Positions 11,963-24,087 of a DNA stretch of 64,000 bases are shown piece by piece; positions within the stretch are counted from its first letter, which is position 1; every line of letters starts with the position of its first letter. Made by a program: the position numbers and the translations under genes. The stretch is from Erinaceus europaeus. Its lineage: Eukaryota > Chordata > Mammalia > Eulipotyphla > Erinaceidae. The stretch is from positions 82,012,452 through 82,076,451 of the forward strand of contig NC_080177.1 in the NCBI RefSeq assembly GCF_950295315.1, read 5' to 3'. Under the pieces are notes generated by a model. That model worked only from the letters and a program-made list of their open reading frames with translations. It had not been told where the DNA came from and searched no databases.

Positions 11963-12921
11963 ACCACTATTTTATAGTTTCAATGATATAATTCCATGAG
12001 AACATAACAGCAGTTAGAATGTCATTCACAAAGGCTTTGTGTCATCGTTTGCTATGAATGTTTCTTGTCAAAGGAAGATGCTTAACGGAGTAGAAGTGGC
12101 CTATAGTCGTGTAAAGCAATAGTCCCTCCATCATGCAGAACAAAGAATAAAGCTGGAAGTAATCTCATGATACGTTATTAGAATTCATATTTGTTATCTT
12201 GTTTTCTTAACTCTTGTGAATAAAACTTAATGACATGTGTGTTTCAGAAGAAGTCATCGTTTATATAAGATCTTCTGAGAGCATAAAATCTTGTTAAAAA
12301 ACATTGGCAATTTCAGTGGTTTGGATATATAATGAATAAGTATCATGGGTATTCTATAATTCATTAATATGTACTGGGAAAGCAAAGTTTTTCACTTATT
12401 ATTTATCTATTTTAAAATCAAGGTTTTGACTTGCAATATATTTGTATAGGTTTACTATATCCCAGTCATTTAACACCAGTAGTCTCTCTCTCTCCAAGTA
12501 AATGTGACTCAGTGACTAGCATTATCTATTTTTAGTCTCACAAATAGCTGCACCCCAAGCCGAAGTAAATATAACTTTCCTTAATGAATGCACAGTTCAA
12601 ATAATTCAATTAAAAATCTGATCTCACTCAAGAAAATTCAAGACTCAGAAAAACTCAGGAAAATATAATTTTCTAAATTCTTGGAAAAGCATCTCCGTAT
12701 CTCCAAGTCAGATTTCATAGCGTGTACCATTATCTACTGCATTGTGTATAGAAGGTTCCCTGTTTTGTCATCTTCCATAAAATTGAAAGCTCACTTCCAT
12801 CACTGGTACCATAATTTTTTCATTGTCACAGTGAGGAGGCTGCAGAGTGGAGTCATAGTGGACTACAAGCTTGTCTGTGTGAGATACGGATCCCCAATGC
12901 CACATAAAAGTGAGAGAAACC
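11963..12921. other. Unique AT-rich sequence
   Basis: About 960 bp without recognised gene or repeat. Confidence 0.5.
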
Positions 12922-13290
12922 CTGGGGGCCGGATGGTAGCGCAGTGGGTTAAAGCGCACGTGGTGCAAAGCACAAGGACCGGTGTAAGGATCCTGGTTCA
13001 AGCCCCCGGCTCCCCACCTGCAGGGGAGTCGCTTCACAGGCGGTGAAGCAGGTCTGCAGGTGTCTATCTTTCTCTCCTCCTCTCTGTCTTCCCCTCCTCT
13101 CTCCATTTCTCTCTGTCCTATGCAACAACGAACAACATCAACAGTGGTAATAATAATGACCACAACGAGGCTACAACAAGGGCAACAAAAGGGGGAGAAA
13201 ATGGCCTCCAGGAACGGTGGATTCATGGTGCAGGCACCGAGCCCAGCAATAACCCTGGAGGGGAAAAAAAAAAAAAAGAAAAGAAAAAAG
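12922..13290 (+). mobile_element. SINE, group 1, full-length long form
   Basis: A complete copy: A box 'gtagcgcagtgggtt', B box 'ggttcaagccc', 'ctgcaggggagtcgcttcac', CT body, (caa)n part, the extension ending 'ataaccctggagggg' and an A tail at 13264-13287. It is close to consensus, hence young. Confidence 0.95.
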
Positions 13291-14084
13291 AGCCATTAAC
13301 TAAGGAGAAAAAGGCCACCGCCCGACCCCCAATGGCTCTTTTTTCTCACCTACACTATGGTAACTTTTCTTTTAAGTGTCTTAATTTTTTCACTGACCAT
13401 CAGCCATTATTCAGTCTCGCCCACTATGACAAGTCCAATTTTTAAGATGGGAAAACATATTTCTTCTTCTTCTGCATAAAACCAGTTGATGGCTTCTGAC
13501 TGAATTTCAAATGAAATGAAAGCCTTTAAACAAAGCCTGTCAATTTCTCTATGTCCAAGACCTAGTCAATCTTACATTATCCCGAATGTAGTCTTTCTAC
13601 CATTTTATTTGGCTTATGCTTTTCATGCTATCTGATAAACCCACCTTATGGCCTAGATGATTTCTGCTGGCCTATGTGAACCCGACAACCAATTCTATAT
13701 TTGCAAATCTTTCTTGACTTACCACCATGCTAGATCTAATTGTTCTTTTCTTTGAGATAGATACAAATAAACACTTAGTTTATCTTATTTACTTATTTAA
13801 ATGCCTTTTCCCCACTCCTCAAAAGGAGCTCATTGTTGATGAGCATGTCTCATGTCTTGGGGTAGTATTTCTTTCTTTATTACCATCTGACTGAATGCAA
13901 GAAATTACTGGTAAGATTTAAAATAGATCTAGAATTCATATATCTTAAAAAATTGACTGCTGGTCTTTGCATTGATCTACAATCTAACTTTCTGTTTAAG
14001 AAAGAAGAGGAAACTGAAATTCTTATGCTTCATACTATATCTCTTTTCCATGTCATACAGCACATGTTAGATAACAGAGAAGGT
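13291..14084. other. Unique sequence, no gene seen
   Basis: AT-rich non-coding sequence. No gene or element recognised. Confidence 0.5.
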
Positions 14085-14355
14085 TAGGCTATGACGCAGT
14101 GGTTAAGTGCACATAGTACAAAGCTCAAGGATCCCGGTTCCAGGCTCTGGCTCCCCACCTGCAAAGGGGTTGCTTCACAAGCAATGAAGCAAGTCTGCAT
14201 GTGTCTGTCTTCCCCACTCCCCCTCTCTATCTATTTATCTCCCCTTCCTCTCCCGATTTCTTTCTTATCCTATAAAAAAATGGAAAAAATAGCAGCTAGC
14301 AGCAGTGGCTTCATAATGCAGGCACTGACCCCCAGTGATAACCCTGGAGGCAAGA
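14085..14355 (+). mobile_element. SINE, group 1, diverged
   Basis: Head 'tatgacgcagtggttaag', 'cccacctgcaaaggggttgc', the extension 'tgcaggcactgacccccag...ccctggaggc' and then a (GA)n tract at 14353-14372 instead of a plain A tail. Confidence 0.88.
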
Positions 14356-14371
14356 GAGAGAGAGAGAGAGA

Positions 14372-14600
14372 GGGAGCATGTGGTGCAAAGCTCAAGGACT
14401 GAAGGATCCCGGTTCGAGCCCCCGGCTCCCCACCTGCAGGAGAGTCACTTCACAGGCGGTGAAGCAGGTCTGCAGGTGTCTGTCTTTCTCTCCCCCTCTG
14501 TCTTCCCCTCTTTGTCCTATCTAACAAGGACGACATCAACAACAATAAAAAACAAGGGCAACAAAAAGGGAAAAATAAATATAAATAAATATTTTAAAAA
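14372..14600 (+). mobile_element. SINE, group 1, 5'-truncated
   Basis: Starts mid-head at 'gagcatgtggtgcaaag' directly after the GA tract of the upstream SINE, then a near-consensus B box, body and A-rich tail. It probably inserted into or beside the tail of the 14,085 copy. Confidence 0.9.
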
Positions 14601-15016
14601 AGAAAAGAGAGAGATAAACAATTTGTGAATGTTTGATTAACTATTCATTTGAATTGAGCAGACCCAGCCAGAAGTGTTCAGGAACAGAAGGCAGAGGGCC
14701 TTTTGTAGAGAAGATACTGAGGTAATTTAAGGACATTGTTAGATGAGCTTTCACTGAAGCAGTTAGCAGCTTATTGGGAAAAGACTGCTTGACTGCTGGT
14801 TGGTGGTGCTCCTCACGTTCCATTTTCTTAGATTTGATTCCATTGACCATTTTGGGTGACTAAGGCTTTGAGGTCTCTCAGAAGTATTAGGGAAACTCTA
14901 TTTAAGGACCCTTTTGTTTACTTAAGTACTCATTTACTGAAGTACTTAAGTACTTTGTATTGTTTGAATGAAAAGCACTATGCCATATATTATATGTCAC
15001 TGTCATTCCTTGGAAT

Positions 15017-15033
15017 CACAATTTATGTTTTCT
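15017..15033. repeat. Target-site duplication, left copy
   Basis: cacaatttatgttttct recurs at 15390-15406, immediately after the SINE at 15034-15390. Bases shared with the SINE end make the exact edge ambiguous by one base. Confidence 0.9.
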
Positions 15034-15390
15034 TTTCTTTCTTTCTTTCTTCCTTTTTTTTTTTTTTTTTGCCTCCAGGGTTATTGCTGAGGCTCAGTGC
15101 CTGCACTATGAACCCACTGCTCCTGGAGGCTATTTTCCCTTTTGTTGCCTTTGTTTATTGTTGTTATTATTATTTGTTGTTATTGCTGTCATTGGATAGG
15201 ACAGAGAGAAATGGAGAGAAGAGGGGAAGACAGAGAGGGGCAAGAAAGACAGACACCTGCAGACCTGCTTCACTGCCTGTGAAGCGACTCCCCTGCAGGT
15301 GGGGAGCCGGGGGCTCGAACCGGGATCCTTACACCTGTCCTTGAGCTTTACGCCATGTGCACTTAACCCGCTGCACTATCGCCCAGCCCC
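15034..15390 (-). mobile_element. SINE, group 1, full-length, with perfect TSD
   Basis: T-rich tail at about 15034-15070, the extension 'cctccagggttattgctgag', body, and head 'gagccgggggctcgaaccgg' to 'gcccagcccc'. The 16-17 bp flanking repeats are identical, so this is a recent insertion by L1 machinery. Confidence 0.96.
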
Positions 15391-15439
15391 ACAATTTATG
15401 TTTTCTACTAAACTCAACAGATCTTAATCGCCGATTGAT

Positions 15440-15720
15440 TTTACCAGAACACTGATCAACTCTGATTGAAGGTGGTGCTATGGAATTGAAGCTAGTACCT
15501 CTGGTATGCTGGACATTAAAAAATTGTTGTGTAAACGACTCTGTCATTTATTTTTGCTGGTCTCCACAAGACTTTCACAGAATTTATTCATATATGAAAG
15601 AGAGAGGGGGAAAGAAGCACAGCATCGCCCAGGCACATGCGATGCCTGAGGTCACACTTGGACTCTGTGCCTGTAAGTACAGAATTCTAATCCCTCTGCC
15701 ATTTAGCGGGGTGCCCCACA
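15440..15720 (-). mobile_element. Possible old SINE remnants
   Basis: 'cagaacactgatcaactctg' with 'gtggtgctatggaattgaag' resembles a reversed group 3 unit. A purine patch and 'aattctaatccctctgcc' follow. Weak. Confidence 0.4.
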
Positions 15721-15825
15721 AATACCTTTAAATCAACTCCCTGTGCCCAGAGGTGGTCTAGTGAGCCTTTCCTCTTCATAGCAACAACAAAGAAATCTTA
15801 CTAGGACAACGAGAAAGTCAAAGAG

Positions 15826-15950
15826 TGAGAAGAGAGCTTGCTGGATAGTGTGCTACTCTGCCACGGATGGAGTGCAGATTTCAGCCCTGTTTTGTGTTCC
15901 CTGTCATTCTTTCTGAGGGTCAGTTTTTAAAAGTTAAAATTAGTAGTTGA
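15826..15950 (+). mobile_element. Possible SINE remnant
   Basis: 'gagagcttgctggatagtgtgc...gtgcagatttcagccctg' follows the layout of a diverged tRNA-derived SINE. Low certainty. Confidence 0.35.
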
Positions 15951-17008
15951 CATAGCTAGCCTATAAATTCTGTTTTAAATTGAAATGCCTATTCTTGGAC
16001 AATCAAAAAAAATTCTAAATATGAATAAGGGAAATATTTGAAAAATATTCATTTAATGCTTTAGTAGCCAATATGTCTACTTATATTTAAATTTAAAAGC
16101 ATATGCAAAGTCTATACAGGCATAAGTAAAAATATATTACTTTCCCTTTTCCAGGACCCAATGTCACAAAACATTTTGATTATGGTAGCATACATATAAA
16201 GGAACAGAGATTATATATTGAATTAACCATGTTGATTATCTGATTCTGATTTAAAGAATTCAGAAATATACTACAGCAAAGTGTCAAAATAAATAGGTGA
16301 AGTACTTATTCATTTGTAGGTAACTTCTATTAGATTGTGTTCCAAGAACGTTTTATCAGCATTTCATGTTGTTTAAAGTCTGAAGCAGAAAACAGAACAA
16401 AGCATGGGATGTAAAGAATAACAAACAAACGTGAAAATACCAAAGATAAAAATGAAAGAATTCCTTCAGTTTACTAGTCATCAAATGGTGTCAACACGAT
16501 CTACACAGCACTGGAAATGCTACCTTTGCTGGCTGGGTCGCACCTGGCAAGGCAGATACACCAGGGTGGATTGTGAATGATGCTCAGTCATGTTTATTTC
16601 CAAAATGTAACAATTTAGTTCAGATCTTGGAGGATTTGCTCTCTTGGGCTACTTATCACCACCACCTTTCAGTTTGAACATTTACTTTTTAGCGCACACC
16701 ATACCATAGATAAATTGCACTAAAGCAAAAAATAGCAAATGAACCACAGTGGGAGTTTTTATACCTAGAAGTCAACAAAAAGCACAGTAAAACCAGTGAC
16801 CGTATATTTATACATTTCATAAAACAAAAACACCTTTTCCAAGTAAGTAAGATTAAACTTTAAAGAATAATTAATTGCCAGTTGAACTGGAGTTTTGTGA
16901 TTTGAATGTAAAATTCCCTTGTATATGTTTATAAAGTAGACTCTTTTCACAGTAACATAAAGGAGGTATGGCCATTTGATCATTTTTTTCTGCAAAAATT
17001 TCCAGCAG
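15951..17008. other. Unique AT-rich sequence
   Basis: About 1.06 kb with no gene or repeat recognised. Confidence 0.5.
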
Positions 17009-17066
17009 CCGGGGGTCGGGCGGTAGCGCAGTGGGTTTAAGTGCATGTGGGAAAGCGCAAGGTCAT
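17009..17066 (+). mobile_element. SINE head only, missing its 3' part
   Basis: 'gccgggggtcgggcggtagc' through 'gtgggaaagcgcaaggt' is a well-kept group 1 5' head (A-box part) that stops abruptly before the B box and abuts old L1 sequence. Retroposition normally loses 5' ends, so loss of the 3' end points to a later deletion or recombination. Confidence 0.85.
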
Positions 17067-17830
17067 TCCATTTAGATTTGTTTAAGATCCCTCCATGTAG
17101 TTTTCCAAAGGGGCTGCCCCAGCTTACAGTCCTAACAGGGGAGTAGAGTCCCTTTTCTCCATAACCTCTTCAACACCTGGCACTTCCTGTTTTGTTAATG
17201 CAGGCCATTCTCACGGGTGTGAGACGGAGTCTCAGAATAGTTTTTCTATACACTTCTCTAGTGACAAGAAGCATTTCTTCAATGTCCACAGAACATGTGT
17301 ATCTCTTCTTTAGAAAACTGTTTAGTTCTTTGGCCTATTTTTTTCCTTGGGTTATTTTTACTTCTGTTGTAGATCCGTATCAATTCTGTACAGGGGTTAG
17401 ATATCAGGTGTTGGCCATATGTGTGATGGGCAGATATCTTCTCCTCTTTACTGGGTTGCCTGTGGAGTTCGCTTTCGCTGTGTAGAAGCTTTTTAGTTTC
17501 ATGTAATCCCAATTTCCCATACCCATGGGGTTGAGATTCCAAATATATCTTTAAAGTAGAGATCCTGTAAAATTCCACAGACATTATCTTCTGTCAGTTT
17601 TAAAGTTTCTGGCCTTCTGGCCTATTATCCAAATATGTGATCCATTTTGCTTTGACTTTGATGTATGGTGTTAGGTGATGATGTCTGGTTTCTTTTTTTT
17701 TGCATGTGGCTATCCAATTTTCCCAGTCAGTAAACGCTACTGCCTAGTTTTGTTAGCTAAGGGTCTCCTGTCCTTATCCGTAAAATGCTATGAAGATTCT
17801 ATTTTACCTTAGTCAGAGCCTGAACAATAT
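17067..17830 (-). mobile_element. Old L1 ORF2 fragment
   Basis: Plus-strand phrases such as 'ctcacgggtgtgag', 'ttggcctatttttttccttgg', 'cagatatcttctcc', 'tgtagaagctttttagtttc' and 'gatccattttgctttgac' are typical reverse complements of mammalian L1 ORF2 and the following region. Frames are broken, so it is an ancient remnant. Confidence 0.82.
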
Positions 17831-19254
17831 AACTGCATGACTTTTCTCTAAATCTTAAGCCTCAGGCAAGTTTAACTTGGCCTTTCCAAACTCCAGAGTC
17901 GATTTCATTTTTGCTGCTGACAGGAGTGGGAGGAGGTGGTGGTAGAGGGTACAAAGTTGCAGAAAGTTAACAGAACCTATCTATAAACCCTGGGGGTAAA
18001 AAAATGGTTAGAACTAGAGTCTGCAGCAAAGAAAGAACATAGACTGATGAAGTCAGATTCCTACTTCCATAAAAAGTCACGCACTGTCACCCCAGCTCTG
18101 GCAAAAAGGCAAAAGAAAAGTTTTCTCATCATTTGAATATGCGATGGTTTTTTGTTTGTTTGTTTCCCAAAAATATGTGTCCAAGTAAGCAGAGAGGCTA
18201 GAGACTTCAGTCCTATCTGACAAATAGTTTGGGGATAGATGGGGTCCTATCTTGAGCGAGTGCTGACATGTTTGCCTTGAAGGCAATAGACAAGCAGGAA
18301 AAAGGTCTGGGGGGGGGGTGTTGGGGTGGAGGGCTCTTTCTTTTTCTGGCAAGGGCATTTTAGATATTTCTTATATCATTCAAGGGTTCCACAGGATTAT
18401 CAACTTAAAAATGAACACTTAATGTTGCTATAAAGAAAAAGCTTTTAAGCTTATTAATTTTCATGTCCAGCCTGCTGTTCTGTCTGCAGGGCCAGACAGA
18501 AAGATTTCCTGAGCAGGCCAGCTGACAAGATGATCCTGGCCCTACTGGAGGTCATCAAGGCATCTGACCTTCAGAACCACGATGGGTTTTCCTTAGCTTC
18601 TGCAAAAACCAGTTTCTATAAACAGAGTGGAAGAGAGCTACTGCCCGTTGCCTCACCCAATTCATCAATGCCAAGTTACCAAGCTAGCAGTCCAGGGCTT
18701 TGGTGGGCACAGCCTCACTGAGAGTATCTTAGAGAAATTTCAAGAAGGCAAAGTACTCAGCAAGGTCTTAGGGGTCACGCTTGTATTTCTTGGATCGTAA
18801 ATGCCACTGGAAGCCAGCTTTGGTTCCTGTTGTTGTTACCAAGCATATCAAAAGGTCACCAAACTTGAGATTACTCTAACTGAATTGCAAACGGATCTGT
18901 ATCCTGCCTGGTTCATTGGCATGTGTAGTAAACAGTAGCACAGAATGGAATTATAGAGGCATAAAGAAGGTGGGACCAGGTTATTAGCAAGAAAAAAGAC
19001 GGCTGGAGAGAAAAAGGAATGAGCGTCTGTAGGAAGGTTGGGGCCTTATTTGGTACATCATGTTGATGCTGTCTCTCTGGGAGCCCTGCATGGTGTTAAG
19101 ATGACACATTTGAGATGGTTGGTAAAAGCAACTGAAATCTCAAGTCTTAGGACTCCACCTTGGTCTTGCTTTTCTTTTTCACACTATGAAAAACTGGCTG
19201 ATTCTAGTTCACACGATACGTGTTCATCTTTCAGAATTAGTAAGACTATATCTT
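17831..19254. other. Unique sequence, no gene seen
   Basis: About 1.4 kb. The stretch 18,470-18,830 has a more balanced composition and a 62-codon open frame (18530-18721), but I recognise no protein family in it. Confidence 0.5.
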
Positions 19255-19457
19255 CCTTTCTTTACTCATTTATTCATTTATTATTGGCTAGAGACAGGGA
19301 GAATTTGAGAGGGGAAGGGGGATAGAGAGGGAGAGAGACAGAGAGACACCTGGAGCCCTGCTTCACCACTCGTGAAGCTTTCCCCCTGCAGGTGGGGGCC
19401 AGGAACCTGAACCACTGTAGTGTGCACACTTAACTCGGTGTGCCCACCTGGCGCCTA
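19255..19457 (-). mobile_element. SINE, group 2
   Basis: Tail 'actcatttattcatttattattgg', purine body, 'cccctgcaggtgggggcc' and head 'cacttaactcggtgtgcccacc'. Confidence 0.9.
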
Positions 19458-19524
19458 GAATATCTTTTTTTTTTTTTCATGATCCTTTGTCAGATTTAAG
19501 GGAAAAATTAAGATTTGGTTTATA

Positions 19525-19769
19525 TTTCAAATTTTGTACAATATGAATCCACTGCTCCTGGTGGACATTTTATCCATTTTATTGGATAAGGCACAGATAA
19601 ATTGAAAGAGGACGGGGAGACAGAGGGGGAGAGAAAGACAGACACCTGCAGACCTGCTTCACTGCCTGTGAAACTACTCTCCTGCAGGTGGGGAGCCGGG
19701 GGCTCGAACTGGGATCCTTGTGCTTCCTACTATGTGCACTTAACACTGTGTGCCACCACCACCCCCGTG
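19525..19769 (-). mobile_element. SINE, group 1
   Basis: The extension fragment 'atgaatccactgctcctgg' is followed by body and head 'gagccgggggctcgaactgg...gtgccaccacc'. It lies about 70 bp from the previous SINE in the same orientation. Confidence 0.9.
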
Positions 19770-20304
19770 CTTTTCTTTAAAATAGTTCATTTGTTAAATG
19801 CAGACAAAATAGTGAATCAATGTTTTCTTAGCAAAGTGAAACTGAAGTTGAAAAAAAGAGTAAACCAAGTGAATGTCTCAACTTGAGTAGCAAAACAAAT
19901 GATTCAAAAACAGAAAATTAATGTCTGCACTGAATAAAAATGCCCTTCATAATATATAAGGAATTGTTTATTTCTAAATAATTATAATCTTGGCAATTTG
20001 TCCCCATTTCTTGCTTTCCATATCTTTTTTCCCCACTTTATTTATTTAAAGATCTGACTCCCTTTAATATGAGTGAAAACTGGAGACCAATAAATATCTC
20101 TCAAGAAGTAAGCATTCAAGGGATTCAAATTTACCTTCCCAAAAGATGTCTTACTGGCTGGACTAGCTCCAAAGAAATAGTAGAGACAGAAAAAAAAAAA
20201 AAAATCTAAATATGGAGAAGTTACCTTTATAAAAGCAAACAAAAAAAACCTTATATAAAGGAAATCTTGTTTTATTATTGATTATATATGACTGTTTTAT
20301 AAGA
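19770..20304. other. Unique AT-rich sequence
   Basis: No gene or clear repeat. An A-run lies at about 20191-20204. Confidence 0.5.
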
Positions 20305-20333
20305 CTCACACACACACACACACACACACACAC
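20305..20333. repeat. (CA)n microsatellite
   Basis: About 14 CA units ending in cgtgtgcacgtg. Confidence 0.95.
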
Positions 20334-20339
20334 GTGTGC

Positions 20340-20440
20340 ACGTGCTAGCCACCAGTCATGTACATGCAGCGTTGAGGATACATCCAGGAACCTCAGGCAT
20401 GAGGGTCTGAACTCTACCAGTTGCGCTATTTCCATAGACA
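20340..20440 (-). mobile_element. Degenerate group 3-like SINE
   Basis: 'gcgttgaggatacatccagg', 'cctcaggcatgagggtctg' and 'accagttgcgctatttcc' resemble a reversed group 3 unit. The CA run may be its expanded tail. Confidence 0.55.
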
Positions 20441-21389
20441 TAGGAAATCTTATTTGTAACTTCTTTAAAAAATAGATGCATTCATTTTTGCTCTGGTCAC
20501 TGTGCTCCTCCTGGAAGGATAGTTCCCTCTGTCTATCAGCGACACAGAGCTAACTAAAGAACTAAAGAACTGTGCTCCAGAGAGAAGTGACAGGCTTAAA
20601 GCTTCATACCAGCCACACGCTACTGACCATGCTTGACCTCAGAACTGTTCCTGTGAACTGGTGCCTAGCTCTTCCCGTCAGTCCCCACAGCTTTTGTCTT
20701 TACCTGGAGATGGCACTAAAGTTAAGGTCTGAATCAAAGCAGGCAGCTCAGTATATGTACCCCATAGGCACAGAGAAGACAGATGCTATTGAACTTGTGC
20801 TTGCTTTTCCTTCTGTTTGAAGCAGAAGTGCCTAGAAGCAGTGCTTCATATAGTGAAAACGGGCCCTTTTCTTGGATTACCACCAGACCCTTGTCTTCAG
20901 ACATGGCATATTTCCCTCTGTTTATCATTATGTTCATTCCTTGAGAATTCATTCATTCAATGCGTTACTATAGACACTTTCCTGCACTAGTCACAGGGGA
21001 AGGGAGGGGAGATAGTATTATTAATACGGTCTTTCAAAAATATTGACAACAGGTCTCTTGGCCTGTGGGTTACTTTAACCCGACATTATTTGAGAAACAG
21101 CAGATTCACAGGAAACCACGCCCTTAAATATTCAGATGAGAAAAACAGGGCCTCTTATCACAAATTTGAGTTATTACCAGAAATAACCTTTCTACCAGGA
21201 AAGCCTATGTACAAAACAAAGCAAAAGTCTGATTACAAAAGGTCACATGCAAACTCCAGAGTCCATGTCCCATTTCTCAGTTCAGAAAATCGATTCCCTG
21301 TCTCTCGACTGGCACTGGAATTCACATCTAGGTAGTGATAGGTTCTCCCGATTTACATAATTCAATGTCTTTTTCTCCTGCCCGATGCT
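20441..21389. other. Unique sequence, no gene seen
   Basis: Non-coding. No family recognised in the open frames at 20572-20820 or 21090-21335. Confidence 0.5.
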
Positions 21390-21740
21390 GTTTTTTCTTT
21401 TTTTCCTCCAGGGTTATTGCTGGGGTTCAGTGCCTACATCATGAATCCATTGCTCCTGGAGGCCATTTTTTTCTCCTTTTGTTGCCCTTGTTGTTGTAGC
21501 CTTGTTGCGATTCTTATTGTTGTTGATGTCGTTCGTTGTTGGATAGGACGGAGGGACATGGAGAGAGGAGGGGAAGACAGAGAGGGGGAGAGAAAGACAG
21601 ACACCTGCAGACCTGCTTCACCGCCTGTGAAGTGACTCCCCTGCAGGTGGGGAGCCGGGGCTCGAACCGGGATCCTTACACTGGTCCTTGTGCTTTGCGC
21701 TACGTGTGCCTAACCCCACTGCGCCACCGCCCGAAACCCC
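21390..21740 (-). mobile_element. SINE, group 1, long form, near consensus
   Basis: T-rich tail, 'cctccagggttattgctgg', 'gttgcccttgttgttgtag', body, and head ending 'actgcgccaccgcccg' followed by a C-run at 21736-21749. Minus orientation. Confidence 0.94.
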
Positions 21741-21749
21741 CCCCCCCCA

Positions 21750-22594
21750 TGCTATTTTAATGCCTGCCCAGCACTCAGAGAACCGAGGGGAAGAGGAGAT
21801 GTTTCTTCCCACCCATACAGGAGCCAAGTGTCTCACCGATTCTGTCCTCACAGCAGAGCCTACACTCTAGTGGCATCCTTACAACAGGGACTCACATCAC
21901 CTCATCAACTGTCATTCGCTATCAAACCCCGAATATCGGTCTGGTAGGTCTCGGGAACCCGGGTCCCAGCAACTACGACTAGCCGGTAGTCATCTCCACC
22001 CTTCGGCTAGTCAAGCCCTCTGGAAAGACGGCCTGTGAACCAGCCACAGTTCCCCACTGACAACAAGGTCTCACAGGGCATAGCCCATGGATTTCTGTTT
22101 CACAACACCGCCTCCCAGTTTGAATCTCAGGCCTTAACTGCTTTACATGTGGCCGTCACTTAACGATAGCCTGAATCTTTAACCGGCTTACGTGTAAAAT
22201 GTAAACTAGTATACTTGGGTTTGGGGCTGGGTGAAAGGCGTCGATGGCTCTGGCCTGTGGAAATGCCCCAGACCCAGTGTCAGTAGACACTCGCACATCC
22301 TTTTTGTTTTCTGCCTGCCACGTAGTCTATTTCAAATTATGTCACGAATAACTAATTTCTCAGGAAATATATTATAAATAATTCAGTCTTTCGAAATCTA
22401 TTTTTAATGAAGCCTTTTTTCCCCCCTGAAACCAAGATAATATTATTCAGGAAGACATCTAAAACAATCCACTAACATTTTTACATTCCTCCATATTGAA
22501 TATTCTGTAATTTCCAAGACATTTCATTTAGCCGTCTTGAATGCTCAAGTTGCAAATCTTCTCTATTCTCTCTGGGTATCTCCCCCCCTCCCTT
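21750..22594. other. Unique sequence, moderately GC-rich
   Basis: About 850 bp without recognised repeat. Several CpGs around 21,900-22,200 do not reach island density. Confidence 0.45.
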
Positions 22595-22597
22595 CCT

Positions 22598-22876
22598 CCT
22601 TCCCTCTCCCTCCAGGGTTATCACTGGAACTCAGTGCCGTGCCGGCACTACAAATCCCCTGCTCCTGGAGTCCAATTTTTTTTCATTTCATTTTATTATT
22701 ATTTTTTTATTTGGTAGGACAGAAAGAATTGTAAGAGGAGGGGGAGATAGAGAGGGAGAAAGATCAACACCTGCAAACCTGCTTCACTGCTTGTAAAATG
22801 ACCCCCCCTACAGGTGGGGAGCCAGGGGCTTGAACCTGGATCTTTGTGTGGGTCCTTGCACTTCATACTATGTACA
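22598..22876 (-). mobile_element. SINE, long form, left arm of an inverted pair
   Basis: 'cctccagggttatcactgg', body, then 'gtggggagccaggggcttgaa'. It ends at 'catactatgtacacac', where an oppositely oriented SINE begins. Confidence 0.88.
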
Positions 22877-23062
22877 CACAGCACACAAGGACCCAGGTTC
22901 AAGCCCCTGGTCCCCAACTACAGGGGGAAAGTTTCCTGAGTGATGAAGCAGGGCTGCAGGTGTCTCTTTGTCTCTCTATTCTCAATCTATTCCCAATCCC
23001 ACTCTATTCTCAATCTTTCTCTGTCTCTATCTAATTAGCTCATGAATTAAAAAGTATTAATA
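22877..23062 (+). mobile_element. SINE, group 2, right arm of an inverted pair
   Basis: 'gcacacaaggacccaggttc', 'aagcccctggtccccaac', 'gatgaagcagggctgcagg' and a CT-rich body to 'aattaaaaagtattaataaa'. Lacks its first ~35 bases and abuts the minus-strand SINE head to head. Confidence 0.88.
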
Positions 23063-24087
23063 AATTTAGCTCTAAGGCCAGGAACTAGTTCATTTAGAGA
23101 ACACACCATGAGTGGATAAGTCATGTGCTTACTTGCTTGTTTCTAGCTCTTGGGGCTAGAAAGGAAGCAGTCTGCTTCTATATTCCCTCAAGCAGTCCGT
23201 TTAATCATTTAAGTTAACAGTGCCTGAATCTAGTTGATGCAATCCAGGTCAAATAACTGATAATGACTGGTCCTTCTCTCAGAAATAACACCTTGTCCCT
23301 GTGTCCCTTTATCCCTTTCTAGTTCTGTTCTATATTTTTAACAAAAATCTGACCCTTCTTCCTCTGTCTGGCCAGTACCACTAAGCTTGTAGAACACGAG
23401 TAAACACATTCAAAGAACCTAGGAACTTAAATGCTACCTAAAGGAGAAGAAAGTCAGGGAAGAAAATATTTTCTTAGCTTGACACTATGCCTTAGATTTA
23501 TATTGCCAAGTCATCATTCTCAAAGAAATTCTGAGCTTCCATGGAAGTAAGACTTGTTCAATGTAAGTTATTCTGATCTGATTGTACTTTTCACAAAACG
23601 TAATTCCTGCTTTTAAGTCTCTGATGGCTTGGAAGGAATTCCTTAGGACCTGTGGTCCCAGCTACGCGGGTGGGGCACATTACTGCGGACTTGTGGCTGC
23701 CTGAGTGAAATTCAGGGGCAGATTTGGAGAAAATAAACACGAGAAAATAACCTGCCAGCAAGTAAACCTTAAAGACAGTTTGTGGGGTGCAGTTCATCTC
23801 ACTTAGAAGTGAGAGGCCTGTGCCCATTTTGAAGGAGGAGCTCGATCCACAGGTTTCTCAGATGCTCATTACTTTCTGCAGGTATTACGTGTTACACTTC
23901 CAGTGTGCTCCTGAAACCAAGTCATAAAAACAGAATTTCTTTCTAAGTCTGTGATGTCAGCTTTAAGATCAGTGAAATGTTTCCTGAAATAGTAAGTGCG
24001 TTATAATGTAAGACTTCTAAATGCTCATGCCTTCCAAGATTAGAACATAGATTTGAGTAATAACATCATCCTTTTGATATATATATA
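23063..24087. other. Unique sequence, no gene seen
   Basis: About 1 kb. A weak group 3-like patch lies at 23,780-23,850. Otherwise nothing was recognised. Confidence 0.45.

Noticed and set aside
12768..13226. 152-codon minus frame
   Set aside because: It runs through a group 1 SINE, and the RxERGGEDREGERKTDTCRPASPP-type peptide recurs at every such SINE.
18530..18721. Possible processed pseudogene around 18.48-18.85 kb
   Set aside because: Composition hints at coding, but no family was recognised and no poly-A tail or TSD is visible.
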